Shown: positions 17,051 to 25,087 of the stretch, piece after piece
Layout: every line of letters begins with the position of its first letter
Numbering within the stretch: the stretch's first letter is position 1
Assembly: GCA_949878435.1 (NCBI GenBank)
Contig: CATLAK010000021.1
Location: 1 to 58,814, forward strand
Length of the DNA: 58,814 nt
From: an uncultured Lachnospiraceae bacterium
GTDB lineage: Bacteria; Bacillota; Clostridia; Lachnospirales; Lachnospiraceae
Direction of reading: 5' to 3'
Notes under the pieces: model-generated
Seen by the model: the letters and a program-made list of their open reading frames with translations, nothing else
The model's database searches: none
Told to the model about the DNA's origin: nothing
Translations under genes and position numbers: made by a program

Positions 17051-18220
17051 CTAATTTGCCACATAGATAAGCTCGTTCGTATCTTCTTTTTGTTCTTCCA
17101 TAACAATAAATTTCTCCGCCTCAAGCTGTTCAAGCTTGCAAATAATGCAATTTGCAATTTGTGTAATCAACGGCACTACGACAGAATTTCCAAATTGCTT
17201 ATATGCCTGCGTATCGGAAACAACAATTTTAAAGCTTTCCGGATAGCCTTGAAGCCGCGCACATTCCCGCGGCGTCAATTTTCTTGGGTTTTTTCCCTTT
17301 TGTTGAATTAATATTTCAGAACCGTCTTTATAGTACCGTGCGCTCAAAGTTCTTGTGATGCCATTTCTGTCCGGCATTCCAAAGCCAAATCCGTTTCCCT
17401 TCTGTTTATGTTTTTCAGCATATTCCTGCAAATATGTCCACAATCCATCGGACAAGGTATATTTCGAATCAGCATTCTTCATCAAAATATCCTTTAGAAC
17501 CGGCTTAATTTGAGGCTTATCCAAATCAAAAGAAAAGGAAATATTCTTTCCATACCTTTCTTTATCGAATCCGACGATAAATATCCTTTCTCTATGCTGA
17601 GGGACAAAGTCCTGTCCATCTAAAATGTCATAAAAAATTTCATAATTTAGTTCCTTCAGCGCCGACTCTATCACCTTCCAGGTGTTACCTTTATCGTGGC
17701 TTTTCAAATTTTTCACATTTTCAAGCAAGAACGCTTTCGGACGCTTTTCGTTGATAATTCTTACAACGTCGAAAAACAATGTTCCCTGCGTCTTATCTAA
17801 AAAACCAGTTTCCCTTCCCAAGCTGTTTTTCTTAGAAACCCCCGCTATTGAAAAAGGCTGACAAGGGAACCCTGCAGCCAATATATCATGATCAGGAATA
17901 CTTTTTTCATCTACACTTCTAATATCACCAACGGGTATTTCCTCGAAATTTGAATAATAAGTTTTCTGACAATACTTATCCCACTCTGATGAAAAAACGC
18001 ATTGCCCTCCATTACTTTCAAATGCCAATCGCATCCCGCCAATGCCTGCAAACAGATCTATAAATTTGAATCTGTATTCATGCTCTGCATTATTACCGCT
18101 TTCTGTAATATTCGCAAGCGCTTCCTTCATGCAATCCTGCATCGACCGATTTGTTCTTTCTGCATAATCAGCAAGGCGCTGATACATAGACTCTTCTACT
18201 CTAAAATGTACTTGCTTCAT
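17051..18220 (-). CDS. DNA (cytosine-5) methyltransferase, Dcm-like, with ribbon-helix-helix-like N-terminus
   Basis: About 389 residues. C5-methyltransferase motifs are all present: I (FIDLFAGIGGMRLAFE), IV with catalytic Cys (AAGFPCQPFSIAG), VI (LLENVKNL), VIII (PQHRERIFIVGF) and X (QAYKQFGNSVVVP). It protects host DNA from the adjacent EcoRII-like enzyme. Residues 1-40 (KQVHFRVEESMYQRLADY, then TNRSMQDCMKEAL) resemble a ribbon-helix-helix DNA-binding unit, suggesting self-repression of the operon. The open frame reaches 18277. I prefer the ATG at 18220, 9 nt after GGAG; ATGs at 18226 and 18229 are alternatives. Confidence 0.92.
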   Translation of the reverse strand: MKQVHFRVEESMYQRLADYAERTNRSMQDCMKEALANITESGNNAEHEYRFKFIDLFAGIGGMRLAFESNGGQCVFSSEWDKYCQKTYYSNFEEIPVGDIRSVDEKSIPDHDILAAGFPCQPFSIAGVSKKNSLGRETGFLDKTQGTLFFDVVRIINEKRPKAFLLENVKNLKSHDKGNTWKVIESALKELNYEIFYDILDGQDFVPQHRERIFIVGFDKERYGKNISFSFDLDKPQIKPVLKDILMKNADSKYTLSDGLWTYLQEYAEKHKQKGNGFGFGMPDRNGITRTLSARYYKDGSEILIQQKGKNPRKLTPRECARLQGYPESFKIVVSDTQAYKQFGNSVVVPLITQIANCIICKLEQLEAEKFIVMEEQKEDTNELIYVAN

Positions 18221-18235
18221 TTTCATCATCTCCGG

Positions 18236-18293
18236 GTAATATATTATACCAATTTCTTCCCAGTTAATATAACACATTCCACTAATTTTTTCA
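18236..18293 (-). promoter_or_regulatory. Promoter and palindrome before the methyltransferase gene
   Basis: On the minus strand TTGAAA, 17 bp and TATATT form a good sigma-A promoter; a second TATAAT lies nearer the gene. That second -10 overlaps TAATATATTA, a perfect 10-bp palindrome directly before the ribosome site. The palindrome is a candidate operator for the methyltransferase's own N-terminal domain. Confidence 0.55.
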
Positions 18294-18317
18294 AGCTAAA
18301 ACCGAACATATTTTCGT

Positions 18318-18761
18318 TTAACGTTCCTCTCTGTCTTCCACCTTAATATCAAATATGATATCTTCGATTACTTGTACACATTCATCTGTATTCTTTTTAA
18401 TATCATTCCCCCAGAAACGCACTACCGTCCATCCCTCAAAAAGCAGCTTTTTGTTTATTTCATCATCCTTTTCCCTATTACGGGATATTTTATTAATCCA
18501 GAACTCGCTATTGTTGCTTTTTTTCAGTTTCGGCTTTAACACCTCCCAATCCTTTCCATGAAAAAATTCTCCATCACAAAAAATCGCAATTTTATACTTC
18601 GTCAATGCGATGTCCGGACTTCCAGGTATCGCTTTGCAGTTTTTTCGATAGTGATATCCTTTTTTCCACAAAGCCTTTCTCAAAATAATTTCTATTTGGG
18701 TATCCTTACTGCGGATATTTCTCATGTTCCTGCTTCTCTGTTCCGGTGTTAATACATCCAT
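18318..18761 (-). CDS. vsr: Very-short-patch repair endonuclease
   Basis: A 147-residue Vsr-type endonuclease that nicks T:G mismatches created when 5-methylcytosine deaminates. The start (MDVLTPEQRSRNMRNIRSKD, then TQIEIILRKALW) is the classic Vsr N-terminus. The metal-binding and aromatic wedge region reads GSPDIAL then IAIFCDGEFFHGKDWE. It begins 9 bp after the stop of the second nucleotidyltransferase gene, and 97 bp lie between its stop and the methyltransferase start. It accompanies Dcm-like enzymes in many CCWGG systems. Confidence 0.94.
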   Translation of the reverse strand: MDVLTPEQRSRNMRNIRSKDTQIEIILRKALWKKGYHYRKNCKAIPGSPDIALTKYKIAIFCDGEFFHGKDWEVLKPKLKKSNNSEFWINKISRNREKDDEINKKLLFEGWTVVRFWGNDIKKNTDECVQVIEDIIFDIKVEDREER

Positions 18762-18770
18762 ATATCTTCC

Positions 18771-19553
18771 CTACCTCTGTAAAATTTCAATAAACAACCT
18801 ATTAATTTCCTCCCAATCCCTCTTCCCATCATCTTCCATTGTTTCTGTCTTCCTTTTAAGCGCTGTCAAATTTTCCTGAATATATGCATTCAGTTCATCA
18901 ATTCTCGGTCCCTTCTCCGCTTCGATCATTTTCGTCTTTTGCTGCAGCAGCCTTTCAACAACCGGTCTCATATCCTCTTCAAGCACCTCCTGCACCAATC
19001 GGTCAAAAAGCACTGGCGGCGGGCACTGCCTCTTTTCTATCCATTTACACGCTAAAATTGGACGGAGAACATAAAAGTACTTCTTATACTTGACCCTGTC
19101 CTCCAAAAGGAACTCATAGTAATTTTTATTTGCAGTTCCGTAGTAATGATACATCGCAGACTTACAGGAAAAATATTCTGACGCAGTCCTTTTTACCTTT
19201 TCCCACTCATCAGTGGTCCGGTAAACAATTGGAGAGTTGCTCCATTCAAACAAAGTCGCGTTCGATTTATGGAAATGCTGCAGCGCCTTTGAAACATCCC
19301 ATCCATTGATGTCCAAGGTTGCATCCAGCTCCCAATCGATAAAATCCTTCTTTTTCTGCAATCCAAGATAATACTCCATCGGTCTTATATATATAAATCT
19401 TACGTCATAGTCGCTGTCAGGAGAAGCAAATCCCCATGCCCTGCTGCCTGATTCGACCGCGTGCAGGACTTTTACATTCTCCTTCTCTTCTATTTCATCT
19501 AATTTTACGTTGATCAAATTTTCAATAGTTCCATGATAGTCCTTATATTTCAT
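18771..19553 (-). CDS. Pol-beta-fold nucleotidyltransferase (RlaP/YcgL-like), second of a pair
   Basis: 260 residues. The nucleotidyltransferase motif is ESGSRAWGFASPDSDYDVRFIYI, with GS and the DxD pair that would bind metal. The downstream NGWDVSKALQHFHKSNATLFEW helix matches the predicted nucleotidyltransferases linked to RNA-repair operons (RlaP, YcgL family). Its start overlaps the stop of the upstream nucleotidyltransferase gene by 11 bp, and vsr follows after 9 bp. Nucleotide transfer to RNA or protein is expected; the substrate is unknown. Confidence 0.83.
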   Translation of the reverse strand: MKYKDYHGTIENLINVKLDEIEEKENVKVLHAVESGSRAWGFASPDSDYDVRFIYIRPMEYYLGLQKKKDFIDWELDATLDINGWDVSKALQHFHKSNATLFEWSNSPIVYRTTDEWEKVKRTASEYFSCKSAMYHYYGTANKNYYEFLLEDRVKYKKYFYVLRPILACKWIEKRQCPPPVLFDRLVQEVLEEDMRPVVERLLQQKTKMIEAEKGPRIDELNAYIQENLTALKRKTETMEDDGKRDWEEINRLFIEILQR

Positions 19554-20562
19554 CCCTGATCACCTTTTCATTTACTGCCATAACAAACTCCTGCACCCGT
19601 TCCATATCCGGTTCCTCCGGAAGGTGCGTATGTGCCGCCGCGTAATCTAACTTTTTTTCATAATCCGCTATAATCTCATAAAACGCTTCATCAAACGTGC
19701 CATCCGCTTTCTGGTATTCTCCGCCCCGGATGCGCATAAGGAGTTCGTGCTCCTTTGCCCTGTATGTGTTGATTTCCCCTTTCTCCAGAATGTCGATTGC
19801 CATCATAAAGAGCCTGATTAAATGCATTGCATGCTTATTGAGGTGATCATCATCCTTCTTTTTATTGCGTTTGCCTATCTTATCATAGTCCTTCACAATA
19901 TTGTTCATCTCATTCCAGATACTTCTATAATCCCGCAGCGGATAATGCGTAAGATTCACATCCAAAAAGATTTCTGTATCAAAGTCGGGGTTCTGTGATT
20001 GGTCTATATAAAGGTGGATTGCTCCATTTTCAAATTTCTCATAACGATTCTTAATGTCATACATGGCATTCTTTACAGAGTTAAAAATATGCCGTTCCTT
20101 TTCACTCTGCGGATACGCATCCCTCGCCAAGGCGTTCTGCAGCCTGCGAAGCTGCGCATCGGCATAGCCGCCAAACGACTGAATCGCCCTTTGAGAAAGA
20201 AACAAGTCTGTACTTGCAACAAGCGCCTTACCCGTCTCGTTGAGGAAAAGATAATGCTCCTGATTTAGCCCTAATAGCTCCAAAGTATTGGGATTACAAT
20301 TAAGCAGCAGATTTATCATTTTTTGAAAGCCGTAAATCGTCGTATCTGTATTTTTATCTACATACTGTTCAAACTCCGTCATTCCTATCAGATCAGATTT
20401 TCGGTTCAGTGCCACACCTCTCACATCGATATCGCTGTTTTCATTGTTTGTCCCATAAGAATAACTGCCGGAAAGCCCAAGCAAAATGACATGTTTTCCC
20501 AAATGTTCGTTCGTTTTTATAAAATCATATTCTTCTTTTTTAAGAATTGCTGAAACATCCAT
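19543..20562 (-). CDS. Pol-beta-fold nucleotidyltransferase, first of a pair
   Basis: About 339 residues. The catalytic motif is LSGSYSYGTNNENSDIDVRGV (split here: LSGSYSYGT and NSDIDVRG). It is followed by YGFQKMINLLLNCNPNTLE, which parallels the FHKSNATLFEW region of its neighbour. A helical C-terminal half follows. The start at 20562 (MDVSAILKK) has AGGGGG at good spacing; an ATG at 20601 is also open but poorer. The two proteins share the fold but differ in length and sequence, so they may act as a heteromeric pair. They head an operon leading to vsr. Confidence 0.82.
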   Translation of the reverse strand: MDVSAILKKEEYDFIKTNEHLGKHVILLGLSGSYSYGTNNENSDIDVRGVALNRKSDLIGMTEFEQYVDKNTDTTIYGFQKMINLLLNCNPNTLELLGLNQEHYLFLNETGKALVASTDLFLSQRAIQSFGGYADAQLRRLQNALARDAYPQSEKERHIFNSVKNAMYDIKNRYEKFENGAIHLYIDQSQNPDFDTEIFLDVNLTHYPLRDYRSIWNEMNNIVKDYDKIGKRNKKKDDDHLNKHAMHLIRLFMMAIDILEKGEINTYRAKEHELLMRIRGGEYQKADGTFDEAFYEIIADYEKKLDYAAAHTHLPEEPDMERVQEFVMAVNEKVIRDEI

Positions 20563-20676
20563 CCAATTCCCCCTCTCAGTGTCCTCCATTTTGTGTATCA
20601 CAACAAAGAGGACACCCCGCCAGCGCCTGCCGTGATATCCTCTTCCACAATCCCTCCGCGCACTGCATCCGCATCC

Positions 20677-20690
20677 ATTATACCACGGAT
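20677..20690 (-). promoter_or_regulatory. Extended -10 promoter for the nucleotidyltransferase operon
   Basis: The minus strand reads TGGTATAATGG, a TGn-extended perfect -10. No good -35 is visible at 17 bp. It lies about 115 bp upstream of the first nucleotidyltransferase start. Confidence 0.4.
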
Positions 20691-20757
20691 TTCAATGCTT
20701 GTGTTTTATGTTTTATTCATACCCCTGTTTTGTTTCTTTACTTCTCTCCTTATCCCT

Positions 20758-23070
20758 TCACTCATGCTCCTGCGCATACTTCAGAAATTCTTCCGTCTTA
20801 GACCAATACTTTACGCCCCAATTCTCAAAATTCCATTCTTCCATGTAATCGTTGCATTCGTAATCCACATAATGGATCTCCCCTTCCTGCACCACGAAAT
20901 TTGTTGGAAAATAGTCGATATTGATTCCTGCTTCATATACCTTGCGGCACATCTCCTTTACCTGCACAAGGAACTTATCTTCCATCTCATCCTGCCGCAC
21001 CAGTTCGTAAATCGTCGGTCCCTTTATATACTCCTTTACAATTCTCTCGCTTTCTTCGTCAAAGTCAATCATTTCCGGCATGCGGATGCCAGTTCTTTTC
21101 AGCCTCTCATAGTCTCTCTTTTCAGCCTCCATCTTGTTCCCGAACTGATAATAATCACATGGTTCATGATGAATCTGTTTTAACACGAATTGTTTTTCCC
21201 CACGGGCGGCCAGGTAGGAGTAGCCGCCCTTCCCATGCCCCAGCAGTTTGATAATTTCATACGCCCTGCCGTTCACCATCATAACTTCCCTGCTGCAGAT
21301 CAAAATACCGTTTCTGCGCAGGCAGCCATTTTCATAATTTCTGGCATAAAGCACCTCTCCGCTTACCTCAACCGGCACTTCATCCCTGTCCTTTTCTTTC
21401 ATTGCATTCAAGTACACTTCTAACGCATACCCGCTGCCCTCATCATATTTTGTATAATGAACCAGGCGCTCCTTCGCCTGATCGTGCTTCCATCGAATAT
21501 TGCCGCTCCTCATATGGCTATGTGCCTTTCTAAGGGCTACGAGCTTCTTCACTTCTTCTATAATCTCATCATGACACCCACTCTCAATCTCATCCCATGG
21601 CATCGTCTTTCTGTTATAGCACCCGTCACTGCCTGACATAGCAATTTCTGTCCCGTAATACAGACATGGAGAGCCAGGCATGGACAAAAGAAGAACCAGC
21701 TGCTGCAATAAAATAGAAAGGTCACCGCATCGGCTGTATGCCCGCCCTATATCGTGACTGTCCAGAAAATTAAACAGTACTCGATTGCTCTGTTCCTTAT
21801 ACATTGTATAGCAATAGTTGAGCCGATACATCAATCCCTTAGCGTCCATTTTCCATGCGCCGTCTGTGCCGTCATCCACCCAGAAGTCATTGATGCTCTC
21901 CACGAAAGGATAATTCATCACCGAATCGTACTCATCTCCCAGCATCCATTCTTTTGCATCATGCCAGATCTCCCCAAGTAAAAACAAGTCCGGATTCAGT
22001 TCCTTCAATTCTCTGCGCAGCTTTTTGATAAAGGCGTGGGATATCTCATTGCCCACATCAAAGCGAATCCCGTCAATGCCCCATTCCTCTACCCAATATT
22101 TACAAATATCAATGAAATAGTCCATAACTGCAGGATTGTTGGTATTGAACTTGGGCATATATGGCTCAAAGGCAAAAGAAAAATACCTTCCATCCTTTGT
22201 CTTGGAAAAGTCCCCCGCATCAAGCGGTTTGTTTACAAAGAACCAGTCAAAGTAAGCGGATTCCTTCCCTTTCTCAAGCACATCCTTCCATCCAAAGAAC
22301 GCTATCCCACAGTGATTAAAGACCGCATCCAGCATCACCCTGATTCCCATATCATGCGCTTTTTGAACCAATGCCTTCATATCCGCCTCATCACCAAAAT
22401 CAGGATCGATTTTCTTATAATCCCTGGTATCATATTTGTGATTGCTTCCAGCGTCAAAAATCGGTGTGAAGTAGATCCCGGAAATGCCCAGCTGTTTCAA
22501 GTAATCCAGCTTATCCGCAATTCCCCGCAGATCTCCTCCGTAAAATTCTCCGCCGGACATATTTTCCCTGTCATTCCAGTCGCTTACCTTTATGCGCTTT
22601 TCTCCCTGATTCCCTCTGCAGAACCGGTCGGGCATAATCTGGTACCATACCGTATCTTCCACCCATGCCGGATGGCAGCATACATCCAGTTCATTCAGCC
22701 ACGGGAACCTGAAATACTGATGCATCCTTCCCGGCATGCGCATCCTCTCTTCTGTATAAAAGCCGTCCTCCAAGAAATAGACTTTCTCCTCCCCCTCCCA
22801 GAGTTCAAAATAATACTGCACCCGCTTAAATTCCAGCCGAAGCCTCACCCGCCAAATATAGACATACTCCAGCTCCCTTTCCATCTGCATCCTCACAGGT
22901 TTTCCTTCCCAGGGCGCCTGCCCGGAACATCCTGCAACATAAGGATCCTCACAAATCAAGCGGACACCGGTAACGTCCTTCCCTGTCCTGATCTGAATCA
23001 CCACTTCATCCCTATTCAATCCATAACAATCCATGAATCCACATCTGTGGCTGACACAATCCCGTCTCAT
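20758..23070 (-). CDS. GH13 alpha-amylase/neopullulanase fused to a kinase-like domain
   Basis: 770 residues. Residues about 1-125 are a beta-sandwich start; about 130-560 form the GH13 barrel. The GH13 motifs are DAVFNHCG, GIRFDVGNE (nucleophile Asp), LLGEIWHD (acid Glu) and NFLDSHDIGRA. A short beta domain follows. Residues about 599-770 resemble a protein-kinase/RIO fold: a glycine loop LLGHGKGGYSYLA, a lysine strand KQFVLKQI, a catalytic-loop-like IDYFPTNFVV and a metal-binding-like HYVDYE. No signal peptide is present, so it acts in the cytoplasm on maltodextrins. The start at 23070 follows GGAGG by 5 nt. It is divergent from an AraC regulator. Confidence 0.9.
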   Translation of the reverse strand: MRRDCVSHRCGFMDCYGLNRDEVVIQIRTGKDVTGVRLICEDPYVAGCSGQAPWEGKPVRMQMERELEYVYIWRVRLRLEFKRVQYYFELWEGEEKVYFLEDGFYTEERMRMPGRMHQYFRFPWLNELDVCCHPAWVEDTVWYQIMPDRFCRGNQGEKRIKVSDWNDRENMSGGEFYGGDLRGIADKLDYLKQLGISGIYFTPIFDAGSNHKYDTRDYKKIDPDFGDEADMKALVQKAHDMGIRVMLDAVFNHCGIAFFGWKDVLEKGKESAYFDWFFVNKPLDAGDFSKTKDGRYFSFAFEPYMPKFNTNNPAVMDYFIDICKYWVEEWGIDGIRFDVGNEISHAFIKKLRRELKELNPDLFLLGEIWHDAKEWMLGDEYDSVMNYPFVESINDFWVDDGTDGAWKMDAKGLMYRLNYCYTMYKEQSNRVLFNFLDSHDIGRAYSRCGDLSILLQQLVLLLSMPGSPCLYYGTEIAMSGSDGCYNRKTMPWDEIESGCHDEIIEEVKKLVALRKAHSHMRSGNIRWKHDQAKERLVHYTKYDEGSGYALEVYLNAMKEKDRDEVPVEVSGEVLYARNYENGCLRRNGILICSREVMMVNGRAYEIIKLLGHGKGGYSYLAARGEKQFVLKQIHHEPCDYYQFGNKMEAEKRDYERLKRTGIRMPEMIDFDEESERIVKEYIKGPTIYELVRQDEMEDKFLVQVKEMCRKVYEAGINIDYFPTNFVVQEGEIHYVDYECNDYMEEWNFENWGVKYWSKTEEFLKYAQEHE

Positions 23071-23225
23071 ACAATCCTCCATGCCCTTCCGCCTGTCCGC
23101 ACAAGTAATGCGTTCCGATTCTCTCAATATACTTGCATTATACTATCTCTTCTTATATAATTCTCACATAAAACACTTGTATTTTTAACACAAAACTATT
23201 AATCGTGACAAAGGAGACTTTCCAT

Positions 23226-24119
23226 ATGACTACCCCGATCATGCATGAGACTAAAACCCACGGCAGACTTTCCTTCCCCTATGCCGTTTACCGCGGCGTT
23301 GTTCCCGAATATATTTGTTCCTATCCGCTCCACTGGCACGATGAGATGGAGATTATTTATGTAACCGACGGAACAGGAATCATAACCGCTCAGACCGACA
23401 GGCATATTCTCAATGCAGGGGATATGATTATCCTGCTTCCTCAGGTCGTCCACTCCATAGAACAGCTTGACAGCATGCCTATGGAATACTTCAATATTCT
23501 GTTTCAGTTCTCGCTTCTTGAGGGCAGCATCAATGACGGCTGCTACGAAAAATATTTTAAGCCCCTGTATGAGCACACAAGGACCATTGCCCCCTACCTT
23601 CCTGCCCAAAGCCCTTTAAACCGCCTTTTGCTGCCTTACATACGCAATTTGATTGAAAACAGACGGCAGAAGGAGGAGGCTTACGCCCTGATGATAAAAT
23701 CCAACCTTTTTGCCATCATGCATCATTTAAACCAGCACTGTGAACAGACAAGCGAGGCATGGCTTTCCCTTCAGGGGACTTATGATAAACTTAAAAAACT
23801 GCTTTCTTATGTACAGGCAAATTACGATAAGCCCATCTCCATTGACCAGGCGGCAGCCATCTGCGGCTTTTCGCCCAGTCACTTTATGAAGTTGTTCAAG
23901 GAATTGACCGGAAGGACTTTTATTCAGTACTTAAAAGATTTCCGTCTGGAAATTGCAGCAGGTCGGCTTGCAGATGGGACGCAAAAAATCATAGAAGCGG
24001 CAGAAAATGCCGGTTTTAATAATCATTCTTATTTTACCCGTTCCTTTATAGAAAAATACGGGGTTTCCCCCAGCGAATATCAAAAGGAACATCAAAAAGG
24101 CAGGGTAAGCTGCTCATAA
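23226..24119 (+). CDS. AraC-family transcriptional regulator with cupin sensor
   Basis: 297 residues. The N-terminal cupin (HWHDEMEIIYVTDGTG, MIILLPQVVHSIE) should bind a sugar or similar ligand. The C-terminal pair of helix-turn-helix motifs (about 195-295) reads ISIDQAAAICGFSPSHFMKL and the AraC signature AENAGFNNHSYFTRSF then KYGVSPSEY. The ATG at 23226 has AAAGGAG upstream. It faces away from the amylase-kinase gene across about 155 bp, so it is the likely regulator of that gene. Its 3' end overlaps the converging radical SAM gene by 28 bp. Confidence 0.94.
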   Translation: MTTPIMHETKTHGRLSFPYAVYRGVVPEYICSYPLHWHDEMEIIYVTDGTGIITAQTDRHILNAGDMIILLPQVVHSIEQLDSMPMEYFNILFQFSLLEGSINDGCYEKYFKPLYEHTRTIAPYLPAQSPLNRLLLPYIRNLIENRRQKEEAYALMIKSNLFAIMHHLNQHCEQTSEAWLSLQGTYDKLKKLLSYVQANYDKPISIDQAAAICGFSPSHFMKLFKELTGRTFIQYLKDFRLEIAAGRLADGTQKIIEAAENAGFNNHSYFTRSFIEKYGVSPSEYQKEHQKGRVSCS

Positions 24120-24961
24120 TCTTCCTCTGGAAACGCATAGAGATAGGCAAACACCTCTTCTATGCCGCTGATGATTCCATGCTTTCTGCAGGTATCGTGA
24201 AGCAGCTTCATCAGTTCTGCATTCTTACTGCTGGTAATCTCATAGGCATGTCCATACCTTCGCTGGTACATTTCCTTCACGCCCGGAAAATGCCGGTCCA
24301 GCGCCGCATAAAAGTACTCCCGGTTCCCCTCCCGCAGTGTCAGCCCAATGCCAAAGCAGAGGATTCCATAAACCTCTGCCCGGACGCAGTAATCCAGAAT
24401 CCCTTCCACATTCTCCCGGGTGGCATTGATAAAGGGGAGAAACGGTGACATCCACACTACGGTGGGAATCCCGTTTTCCTGAAATACCTTAAGCGCCTCA
24501 AAGCGCTCCCGCGTAGTGCACACATTCGGTTCAAGTATCCTGCAAAGTTCCTCATCATAAGTGGTCAATGTCATCTGCACCACACATTTTGCCTTCTTGT
24601 TGATACTTTTTAAAAGGTCCAAATCCCTAAGAATCCTGTCCGACTTGGTCTGGATGGCAAGCCCAAATCCGTACTGATCGATGATTTCAAGACACCTGCG
24701 CGTCAATCCCAGTTCTTCTTCACAGTGCATATAAGGGTCGCACATTGCCCCCGTCCCGATCATGCATCTTTTCCGCTTGGAGCGCAGCGCCCTCTCCAGC
24801 AGCTGAGGCGCATTCTTCTTCACCTCTATATCCTCAAAGGCATGCTCCATCTGGTAACACCTGCTGCGGCTGTCGCAATAAATACACCCGTGGGTACATC
24901 CCCTATAAAGATTCATGCCGTTTTTTGCCGATAAGATTCCCTTTGCCTCTACAAAATGCAT
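24092..24961 (-). CDS. SPL-family radical SAM protein
   Basis: 289 residues. The radical SAM cluster motif is GCTHGCIYCD (CX3CX2C) near the N-terminus, preceded by the family's AKGILSAKNGMNLYRG. Further conserved blocks are GAMCDPYMHCEEE and IQTKSDRILRDLDLL. It belongs to the spore-photoproduct-lyase-like 'DNA repair photolyase' group (COG1533). The real substrate of this subgroup is not established. The start at 24961 (MHFVEAKG) has GGGAGG upstream. Confidence 0.88.
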   Translation of the reverse strand: MHFVEAKGILSAKNGMNLYRGCTHGCIYCDSRSRCYQMEHAFEDIEVKKNAPQLLERALRSKRKRCMIGTGAMCDPYMHCEEELGLTRRCLEIIDQYGFGLAIQTKSDRILRDLDLLKSINKKAKCVVQMTLTTYDEELCRILEPNVCTTRERFEALKVFQENGIPTVVWMSPFLPFINATRENVEGILDYCVRAEVYGILCFGIGLTLREGNREYFYAALDRHFPGVKEMYQRRYGHAYEITSSKNAELMKLLHDTCRKHGIISGIEEVFAYLYAFPEEDYEQLTLPF

Positions 24962-25087
24962 CTTCCCAATCCCTCCCAAGTACTCTTCTTCCATTATAAT
25001 CTATTTTCGCCGCAACTAAAACACTCTTTACTTTTCCATTTTCCCTCTGTAAAATAAAATCATCAAACGATAAAGGAGGATAATTTC

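Noticed and set aside
22036..23160. A 374-codon plus-strand frame opposite the amylase gene.
   Set aside because: The minus strand encodes complete GH13 motifs. The plus frame has no ribosome site or recognisable domain.
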